NCBI RefSeq assembly: GCF_021462225.1
Contig: NC_061811.1
Span: 8,829,663 to 8,893,662, forward strand
Reading direction: 5' to 3'
Source: Girardinichthys multiradiatus
Lineage: Eukaryota > Chordata > Actinopteri > Cyprinodontiformes > Goodeidae
Length of the DNA: 64,000 bases
Numbering within the stretch: position 1 is the first letter of the stretch; every line of letters begins with the position of its first letter. Of this stretch, positions 33,961-44,600 are shown in pieces. The translations under genes were made by a program, and so were the position numbers. The notes under the pieces were generated by a model, which made no database searches, was not told where the DNA came from, and saw only the letters and a list, made by a program, of their open reading frames with translations.

Positions 33961-35513
33961 ATACAGTTGTGTCCAAAATAGTAGCGGTGTACTTAAAAAT
34001 GAGCAAAAAAAGGTTTTATTTCCATACAGGAAGATCGATTAGGATTATTGCCCTAATCAAAACATAAAGAAAAATGTATCAAATCTGTTTTCAGTCAACA
34101 GAAAGTGAGGAACACTGAACATTTCCTGCATAAACTGAAAACTGCTCAAAGATGACATTTTTCCTGTGACTCTCTGAATGAATATAAAGCTGTATAAGCA
34201 CTGTTTCTGAGAACTGCTTCACAGCTGTGCTTGCATGGAGTCGACCAACTTGTGGCACCTGTGAACCGGTACGGGGGGGTTGCAAAGATACGTCAACCAA
34301 CTTCCTGTCCGACGCTCTGGAGGACGAGCAGAAAAGAGGGACAACCGGGCACTGCTACTGGAGAGCAAATTAGGTTTTCCGGGCTGGTAAAAATTGTCGT
34401 CTTAAGAGACTGACTTCTTCCTTAAACGAGATACCCGTTATACCTCCGGTTCAACAGAATTTCATGCTGATGGTATTTTGAACATATAATGATCCGACTA
34501 CACAGAATCCGCACCGTGTGTTAATGTCTGATGGTTTACTTTTACTCTACTACACTTAGCAGTAAATTATTGGCTGTGGAGGAATATAATTTCTACCAGA
34601 AACTGTGACTGAACTGGTTGGTGATGTCGGGCTGCTGTTATTTTGAACACAACCGTTTACCCAGAAAAAACCGATCCGAAGTTGTTCTTAAGAAAACATC
34701 TGCAACAAAAATATCAGCGGCCTGTCTCATCAGGGTGCAGAAGCATTGCAAGTAACAATATTTCACACAAACCTTATTGAGGAAGAAAAGAAGAGTGGGC
34801 AACATCAGCCCTGCTTTCCTGTGCGGCAGGACCTGAGAGTGCTCCATCAGGGCACTGGCAAGAGACTGAGCTCCAAAAGGTCAAACGCTGACAGCAGGGA
34901 AGGAATGCATCTCTGCTGCACTTGAGCCACACAGCAAACTCAAAGCAAACTAATGATCCAGACATCCTCTCCCAAACTGATACAAAGTTAGTGTGCATCA
35001 GTTTGTTTGTTTGTTTCAATGTGTTTCAGCTTCAGCCTGCAGAATTTGTTCAGTAGCTCCAATGCTTATAGACAGAATTATTGTTATTTACACGGAGTTC
35101 TGACTTACATTCCTCCGATTGATCTGCGTTCTGTGGGAGCGCCGGGAAAGATGTGGGAAGCCCACTGAAGCAAGCAGCAAACAGAAAACTTCATTGTTCA
35201 CACCTGCAGAAAGGGAAAAGTGTTCTGATTCTGTAAAGCAAACCACTGCAGAGCGTCGCTGCTGGCTTTGAACGTCTCGACTTTCAAACAGGATGCCGCT
35301 GATCACAAACATGCTGACACTTCAGCGTTCCTATAAACAGATGGGAGCTTCTTGCCTGGACTTTCTGCTGCCCCATTTTAACGGCCTTACCCTGCAGCTG
35401 TGGTCAGCAAGTACAATCATGACCTTTAAGGTCTTTCTGCAGCACTGTGGAGTGAATCTGTCCATTGCATATGTTCTTGGATCAGACTGTGTGCTTTTGG
35501 TACTGATCTGGGA
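33480..35513 (-). other. zfyve28: Possible zfyve28 3'UTR
   Basis: Sequence downstream of the stop codon. The only obvious distal polyadenylation-type hexamer noted is near 33495; closer weak ones may be used. Extent is inference. Confidence 0.3.
33964..34655. mobile_element. Non-autonomous DNA transposon with inverted ends (~690 bp)
   Basis: Left end cagttgtgtccaaaatagta at 33964 and right end tgttattttgaacacaaccg ending 34655 are near-perfect inverted repeats over about 20 bp. No transposase between them. Lies downstream of the zfyve28 stop, possibly inside its 3'UTR. Confidence 0.7.
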
Positions 35514-35645
35514 TCAGATGGCGGGCTTGTCGCTGTAGAAAGGCGTGACATGAAACATGTAGCAGTGGGTGCAGACCCTGACAGGCTTCACCTGGCCGTA
35601 CCGAGGTAACGGAGCCGAATGAGATGAGCAGCGGGAGCAGAAGAT
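35514..35645 (-). CDS. zfyve28: zfyve28 exon 14 (FYVE domain, second half, stop)
   Basis: Acceptor cacctc[48 protein letters not shown] at 35514-35516. Completes the zinc ligands and the RVC motif. Confidence 0.96.
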   Translation of the reverse strand: MFCSRCSSHSAPLPRYGQVKPVRVCTHCYMFHVTPFYSDKPAI

Positions 35646-38600
35646 CTGAGGTGAGAGAGGGGGATGAATTAGTGGCAGGAGCACATTATGGTCCACATTA
35701 GCTGTGGAGCTTTAGTAACAGGGAGCTCAGACCTTTCCACAGCTCCTACAGTGGTGCTTCCTGCGGATGACGGTGAAGGGAGCTTTGCAGGCAATGCAGG
35801 AGTTGCAGGCATCATCGGGTACCCAGTCTGGAGGGTCTGGAGTGAGAAGGAAGAGAAAACATGCAGCAGAACTGTCACTAGCTGAATATTTGCAGAGAGG
35901 AAGAGGAATGAGATGACAGCTATGCTCAGTGTGGGAGAGTCTGTGGATCTGCTGACCTTCGAACTGTCCCTCCCGGGCTTTGGCTGCCAGTTCTGATGAT
36001 GAAATAGTCTCCTGACAGAGAGCGCAATCCTCCAGCACTGCACTGCGCAGAACAGGGACTACTGGGCACCACAGAAGAAGAAATGTTAAACTATTGCACT
36101 TGATAGTTGTTTATGAAGAAGGCTTATTCCTTGATTAAAAGGAGAAAAATAACGAAACTACAAATGACCTTTTTATGGTAGATTGAGATTTTTAACTGGA
36201 CTCAGATTCTGATTTTACACGTAAAAAATACTAAATATTTGATCTTTGACCCACTCTTCCTTGTAAATTTTTTTAATTTAGCCACAATGGAAGTTTTTCC
36301 TGCATGAATGGTCTTTGACTTTGACTAGGACACCCCAATACCTTCATTTCCAATTATTTTTCTGCAATTTTAAAGCCAAGTGCGCTTCAGCCTAAGGTTA
36401 TAAACTGAAGGTCGGACATCGTTCTCCAGGATTTTTTGGTCCATCAATTACAGCAAGTCATCCAGGTCCTGAAGTAGCAAAGATGTCCAACACCATCACA
36501 CTACCCCCACCATGTTTGAGTTTAGGTTTGTTCTTTTTGTGAAATGCTGTTAGTTTTTCACCAGATTCTCAGTCTTCTGGGTCATGGCAACTACAGGCTT
36601 TAATCGGAGGGAACCGGTCTTTAGTTCAGTTTTTTTCTTGAAAGCGTTTTGACACCTTTCCAGGAGTCTTTGTCAATTCTGGAGGCTCGCAGTTGAGCAA
36701 CCTGGGGTTTGGGAAGTGCTGTTTTTAAGCACACGGAGGTCCAACCACCTAGGAACATTCCAAGTCCGATGCAAATCAAGATGCAAACCAGAGGTAAAAC
36801 GAGATGTAAAACTAAAAGCGCCTTCCAAAATATTCCATGTTCGTCTTGCCAGTCCACAGAACATTTTCTCTAAAGTCATGGTGACCTTCAAGATGTTTTT
36901 TGGTGAGAGCAGCCTTTGTTTTCTTAGTGGTCAGAAATAGTTTTGGCCCTGAAACTCTTCAATGGAGGCCATTTCTGCTGCCCAGTCTCTTTCTTATTAA
37001 TATATAATGAAGCAGGACCTTAACTTTCAAGATTGATGGATGTCAGTGACTTAATTTCTTATCTGTTTCTCAATCTGAACTTCTTCAGATTGGTGCAAGA
37101 TGTGTTGCTCAATAAGATCTTTCAGCCTACTTCATGTTGTTATCCAGGTAATTTATTGATTCTACAGGTCTAGCAGTTATTAGGGCTGGGAGAGGAGACC
37201 CAAGTTGCACCCAGCTTTCTAAAAAATGTGGGTAATCACAGCTAAGTGCAGTTATCTTTTCTCATGGGCCAGGTTAGTCAGCTTTTTCCCCTAATAAATG
37301 AAATCATCATTTTAAAACCGCATTTTGTATTTACCCAGGGTACCTTTGTCAGAGCTAAAGGATTTAAATGTGACAAAAAAGCAAAACTAGAAGAAATTGG
37401 TAAGATGCAAATAATTTTTTCCACAGGACTACATGTGAAATTCCCAAACTTAATAAGATGTATTAAATCCATTCCTCACCCTTTTTTTGCTTATCGTTGT
37501 CTCCTTGCTCGCACTTTGTCGCCATAACTTCAAAAAGAGTCTTGAGGATACTTCGGAGGTCACTGGCATAGTTGGTCTGCAGCTGATCAGCAACACCTGC
37601 ATCACACAGAAACATGGATATAACATATTTGACCCTGAGACACGGGAACACAAGCAGCTGCAGCTGAGAGACTAATTCCTTCACCTGATATGCAAACAAA
37701 GAGACGGTGGATGAGGTCACTGCTGCTGTGAAACCGGGACCGGATCTTGTTCCTCACTGCCACCTTGGCATCCTGCAGGGCCAGCCTGGTCTCCTGCTGG
37801 TCCAGGTCATCTGAAGTCCCCGAGCTTGGAGTCAGGCTGCTGACGGGGCTGAACACAGATTCACTTTATATCGTTCTTACATTACTCAGATTTCAACAAG
37901 TACAAACTTTAGCAGCGCAAATAACCTTGACATCTGTAGCTTTAATCAGTTGCTGAAACTGAATCAAATATGATCCGATCTTTTGGTGGTTGCATTAAGT
38001 CTGAGCAGAAAGACACATTTATGTTCCAGGAACAGAGAGCCTTTCATTACCTTGGAGTGTAAGCACTGCTTGACAGACTACATGTGGTGACCGACACGCT
38101 GTCGCTGTCACTACCTGACACAGAGCTGAGGGGGGACTTCTGAAAACTAAAAACAACCCAAAAAAACAGAAATAAAGAAGAATGCAACTGATACTTGGTC
38201 AAATAAATGAAGGTATTCAAAAAATTGAAACAAAAATGAAAACAAAAAGAATACAAAGACGAAAAAAGAAAAACGCGATGTCTTATTTATGTGAAAAGCC
38301 CGATCATCTTGCTGAAACAAACCTGGAGTACCTCCTGCTGTCCTCTTTGGGGTCCACCTTTAAATTCTTATTTTCTAGCCTGTCATTCTCCATGTCTTTA
38401 TCCCTCTGCCGGACTCCGATGGCTTGCGGCCTCCTGTCAGTACTCAGTTGGTGGACGCACGTGGAGGCTTCCTGGCCTCCTCTGGAGCTGCAGTCCTGAG
38501 ACAGAGGCCCCCGTCCTGGAGCCACCAGGCACTTCTCACAGAGCAGCGAATCAAAGTCCTCTGCTTGAGGCTCTGCAGAGCAACGAGAGGACGGGGGAGT

Positions 38601-41600
38601 CTGCTGAGAAAGCTCACCTTTACTGAACCGTTGGTGGCCGCAGGGCGGTAGGTGGCAGGCGGCGGACTGGATGACAGCGCTGGAGGCTGGGGTCTTGCAG
38701 TGTTTGTCCAGACCCAAAGCCAGGCCCAGTTCCAGTCCAGCAGTCTCTGCTGTGATGCTGTCATCGTGAGCATCCTCGCAGCTCCCACAGCAGACACAAG
38801 AGTTCAGCAGACAATGAGTGGCCACTAGGGGGCCACAGGGCTCGATCTCAGTAGGAGCAGGCCGAGGTAGCAGCAGCTTGTCCACTGCCAGCTCTGTTAG
38901 GCTGGGAGAGCGAGGGTTGAAGATGACGGTGGCAGACAGCTTCATCCCTCCCATGCGGTGGGCGATGACCTCCGCCGTTTCAGACGCCGTGCCCTCTAAC
39001 CCCCTGTCCCAGCCATTGCTGTAAGGTAGAGGCTCAGAGCCACGAGCAGGGGTGCAGAGGGGGCGCTTTGCCACGGGACAGGGACTGTTCAGGCTGCGTG
39101 GCTGTGGACAGGGCTGCTCCGATGTGGTCTCAAAGCTCCATCCATTGATGCCAGAACCTGGTCGGGGTCCAGGTTTCTGCTGCAGGGGAGGCGCAGATCC
39201 TTTAGAAGTAGAGATGACACAGCTGCAGGCATCTCTGGAGATGCTGCTGATGCTATCTCCTGCTGCATCAAGATCCTCCATGAAGAAAACGCGATCCTCC
39301 TCCTCCACATAAACACCTGTCCTTCCCTGGTTCCCCTGTATCCTGCGTGGAGAAGCTTCAGTGCTGGATGCACCCCTGGAGCCTGGGGGCTCTCCTCTAC
39401 TGGGACGGTGGGCCGGGGACTGGCCCAGGCTGGGAGGGGACAGCAGAGTGGACATTTCGTCTCCTACTCTGTACACCATCATGTTGAGCTGCTCCAGTTC
39501 CTCCTCATCGTACTGCATGGAGCAGGCCAGCTCCGCCTCCTCTGCCTCCTCACAGAGGAGGCCCTGCTCCTGCTCCTCCTCATCACTTTGGGTTTCCACC
39601 TCCTCCCAACCTTGTTCCACCTCTGCCGACTCCTCCTCCTGATCAGGACAGGCAAACACAGGGAGCGGCTCCTCTTCACCCCCATCCTGCTCCTCGGAGA
39701 TATCATTAGCGAGGCAGCTGGGAGAGGGATTCTCCTGGACCGGAGCCGGAATGCCGTTTGAGGCCAGACCCTGGCCTGTCGACAACTCTCCGTCCTGAGA
39801 GATGCACAGGTTCTTCTCCAGAGTCAGCAGCTCCTCCTCAGTCAGAGTTTGCAGGAGATCCCTGCAGAAGCAATAATAACAAACTTAGAGCACTGTGACA
39901 AAGAGACTTCAACCCTCAGATATGATCTTTTCATGTATTTACCTGATTTTCTTCAGCAAAGTGCGGAAAGGCCTGAAGAGCTCTGACATGTTCTCAGACT
40001 TCCGGTCGAGGTTAAGAGGTCCCTCAGGATACACGACCAGTCCGCTGAAAACATGAGAAACATCCTGTGAGACGAAGGTGGTACAGGGCGGAAAACACCA
40101 GCGGGAAAACGGCAACACTTACCAAACAATAGCCAGTCTGGGAATCGTAAACATCAGAGCAGGTTCGTAGTCATCGATCATGTCCTGTGTGAGGTAGCCA
40201 AGCCGGAGGGCCCTGAGGGGATGCAGTCAGGAAACAGGATCAGAACATCACCAGATTCTGACTAAATCCTGAAACTGCAGAAGTTTTTTTTTTTTACCGC
40301 CAACTCACCTTTCCACAGTTTCACAGAAGAGGACAATCACATCCTGCTGCACGTCATATTCTTTGGGACTTTTCACAGGCACCATGGCTGACACGTAGCT
40401 GAAACAAGATGGTGGAAGCTAAAAAGATTCAACATCTGACAAAAAGCTTCTTCAGTTCTTAATAAAAACAAGATGATACACACTGATCAGGTATAACATT
40501 ATGACCACTGACAGGTAAACTGAATAAAAACAGCTGGTTCAGACCATCTACAGAACTGCAACTTTTGTGGGATGTTCCTAGTCTGCAGTGGTCACTGTCT
40601 ATCACAAATGCTCCATGGATGAAACCGACAACAGGATCATGAGCAACTGAGGCTCACTGATGCATTTATGGAGTGAAAGCTGGCCTCTGTGGTCCGATCA
40701 CACAGACAAGCTACTGCAGATCAAACTAAGGAAGAAGTTAATGCTGGTTCTGATGGAAAGCTGGCAGAACATGAGGTGCAATAAAGGTTATTGAGGGCAC
40801 ATAGCTGCAGACAAGTCAGAGTGCACATGCTGACCCCTATTCGCCGCATTGGATATGCGAGTGTCAGAAGTAAAGAAACAATGTGTCCTGGTCAGATGAA
40901 TCTGTTTTACATTACATGAATAGCTGGGTGTGTGTGTGTTCCTTACCTGGTGAACAGGTAGTATCAGGATAAACATGGGAAGAAGGCACGTCTGCGGAGG
41001 CAGAATAATGATTTTGACAATGCTTGGGTCTTGCCACCCATTAGGACGTTACTCTAACACCCACCTAATTGCTAAACAGACTAAACTTTCTATTTAGCAC
41101 TTTTCTAGTCATACTGACCAACAAAAGCACTTCTGCACCAAAGCTCTCACAAACTCATCTTCTCACACAACCAGTTATCCACTGACACAGATTTACCGGA
41201 GGTAAAGACCCATGCACAAAGCCACATAAACATGTGGCCAGGGGAAGCTCAAACAGAACTGCCTATTACCAGATGACAAATGTTCCCTGAGCCACAGCAG
41301 CCCTTACCTAAGCATTTTTGCAGAAAATGGAGACCATTTCAAGAAAACAGTATTTCCTGAGCAGTGTTAACTTTGCCTCCAAATTCCCTAGATCTCAATC
41401 CAATCAAGCATCTGCGCGAATTTGTGATTGTCCACCTCACAAACTCCAGGACTTAAAGAATCTGCTGCTATCACCTCTGTGCCAGATAACCCATCACACC
41501 TTCAGGGATCTAGTTTTGTCTATGCTTTGACAGGTTAGGGCTGTTTAGGCAGCAAAATGGTGGTGGTCATAATGTTATGCCTAATTTGTGGGTGTTATGT

Positions 41601-44600
41601 AGATCCAATAATGCAGCTGTAAATAATTTCTGACTAACAGCTCATTTCTCATAATTAATAGAAGAGAACAAGAATAATCCTAGGTTTCTCTTTAGTACAG
41701 TTGCTAAACTTACACAGAGTCATAGCTCTGTTGAACCATCCATTCCCTTAGCTCTTAGCAGTCATGACTTTATGGGATTCTTCTTAAATAAAATTGATTC
41801 TATAAAAAGAAAATCTTTGACATAATCCCGAAGATGATTACTTCATCCTCAGCAAGTGAGACAACATTGGAAATAACTGTAGAACCTGATTTGTGTTTGG
41901 ACTGTTTTGATCCCGTGGAGCTTCCTGAGTTATCAGAAATATTAGCTTCATTTAAACCTTCAACTTGTATGTTAGACCCAATCCCAACCAAATTATTTAA
42001 GGAAGTGTTCCCTCTGATTACCAGCCCCATTTTAGATATGATTCATTTATCCTTAGTAAATGGATATGTACAACAGGCTTTTAAGGTAGCTGTAATTAAA
42101 CCTTTGCTTAAAAAACCTTCGCTTGATCGAGATGACTTGAAAAATTACAGACCTATATCCAATCTTCCATTCTTATCTAAAATTCTTGAGAAAATAGTTG
42201 CTAATCAAATGTGTGAACATTTACACAGCAATGACCTGTTTGAAGAGTTTCAGTCAGGTTTCAGAACTCATCATAGCACTGAAACAGCTCTGCTGAAAGT
42301 CACTAATTATATTCTTATGGCCTCAGATAATGGACTTGTGTCTGTTCTGGTTCTGTTAGATCTCAGTGCTGCATTTGATCCAGTCGATCACAATATTCTC
42401 TTAGAAAGGCTGGAATATGCTGTAGGGATCAGGGGAACAGCTCTAGGTTGGTTTAAATCTTATCTGTCTGACAGATTCCAGTTTGTTCATGTAAATGATA
42501 AATCATCTTTAAACTCCAGGGTTAATTGTGGAGTACCACAGGGTTCAGTACTTGGGCCAATTCTCTTTACTATATACATGTCCTTCTCAAAATATTAACA
42601 TATTGTGATAAAGTTAATTATTTTCCATAATGTCATGATGAAAATTTAACATTCATATATTTTAGATTCATTGCACACTAACTGAAATATTTCAGGTCTT
42701 TTATTGTCTTAATACGGATGATTTTGGCATACAGCTCATGAAAACCCAAAATTCCTATCTCACAAAATTAGCATATTTCATCCGACCAATAAAAGAAAAG
42801 TGTTTTTAATACAAAAAACGTCAACCTTCAAATAATCATGTACAGTTATGCACTCAATACTTGGTCGGGAATCCTTTGGCAGAAATGACTGCTTCAATGC
42901 GGCGTGGCATGGAGGCAATCAGCCTGTGGCACTGCTGAGGTCTTATGGAGGCCCAGGATGCTTCGATAGCGGCCTTTAGCTCATCCAGAGTGTTGGGTCT
43001 TGAGTCTCTCAACGTTCTCTTCACAATATCCCACAGATTCTCTATGGGGTTCAGGTCAGGAGAGTTGGCAGGCCAATTGAGCACAGTGATACCATGGTCA
43101 GTAAACCATTTACCAGTGGTTTTGGCACTGTGAGCAGGTGCCAGGTCGTGCTGAAAAATGAAATCTTCATCTCCATAAAGCTTTTCAGCAGATGGAAGCA
43201 TGAAGTGCTCCAAAATCTCCTGATAGCTAGCTGCATTGACCCTGCCCTTGATAAAACACAGTGGACCAACACCAGCAGCTGACACGGCACCCCAGACCAT
43301 CACTGACTGTGGGTACTTGACACTGGACTTCTGGCATTTTGGCATTTCCTTCTCCCCAGTCTTCCTCCAGACTCTGGCACCTTGATTACCGAATGACATG
43401 CAGAATTTGCTTTCATCTGAAAAAAGTACTTTGGACCACTGAGCAACAGTCCAGTGCTGCTTCTCTGTAGCCCAGGTCAGGCGCTTCTGCCGCTGTTTCT
43501 GGTTCAAAAGTGGCTTGACCTGGGGAATGCGGCACCTGTAGCCCATTTCCTGCACACGCCTGTGCACGGTGGCTCTGGATGTTTCTACTCCAGACTCAGT
43601 CCACTGCTTCCGCAGGTCCCCCAAGGTCTGGAATCGGCCCTTCTCCACAATCTTCCTCAGGGTCCGGTCACCTCTTCTCGTTGTGCAGCGTTTTCTGCCA
43701 CACTTTTTCCTTCCCACAGACTTCCCACTGAGGTGCCTTAATACAGCACTCTGGGAACAGCCTATTCGTTCAGAAATGTCTTTCTGTGTCTTACCCTCTT
43801 GCTTGAGGGTGTCCATAGTGGCCTTCTGGACAGCAGTCAGGTCGGCAGTCTTACCCATGATTGGGGTTTTGAGTGATGAACCAGGCTGGGAGTTTTAAAG
43901 GCCTCAGGAATCTTTTGCAGGTGTTTAGAGTTAACTCGTTGATTCAGATGATTAGGTTCATAGCTCGTTTAGAGACCCTTTTAATGATATGCTAATTTTG
44001 TGAGATAGGAATTTTGGGTTTTCATGAGCTGTATGCCAAAATCATCCGTATTAAGACAATAAAAGACCTGAAATATTTCAGTTAGTGTGCAATGAATCTA
44101 AAATATATGAATGTTAATTTTTCATCATGACATTATGGAAAATAATGAACTTTATCACAATATGCTAATATTTTGAGAAGGACCTGTATATGCTTCTGTA
44201 AGATAGTGACATAAATATTCCAACAGATGGTGCTGTTGTTCTGTGGGTGTTCTTTGGAAATGCAGCAGTTCTGGGATGTTTGTCCTAGTAGGGACAGCGT
44301 AGCTCTGAGGTTTTGCCGCGAAAGCTACCATATCCTACAGAGTTTGCTTTTACTGCCTGTAAGGCACCCTCCATTTCTTCTACCTGTATGACCCCTTTGT
44401 GTCTCTGCTCTGTTCTCTCAAACCCCCAGTTGGTCATGGCAGATGGCCGCGAACACTGAGCCTGGTTCTGGTTCTGCTGGAGGTTTCTTCCTGTTAAAAG
44501 GGAGTTTTTCCTCTCCACTGTCGCTACATGCATGCTCAGTATGAGGGATTGCTGTAAAGTTAACACCAGTGACTGTCCACTGTCTCTACTTGCTCATCAA

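Noticed and set aside
38424..39761. Several ORFs on both strands within zfyve28 exon 8
   Set aside because: Shadows of the GC-rich exon; only the minus frame joins in phase to neighbouring exons and matches LST2.
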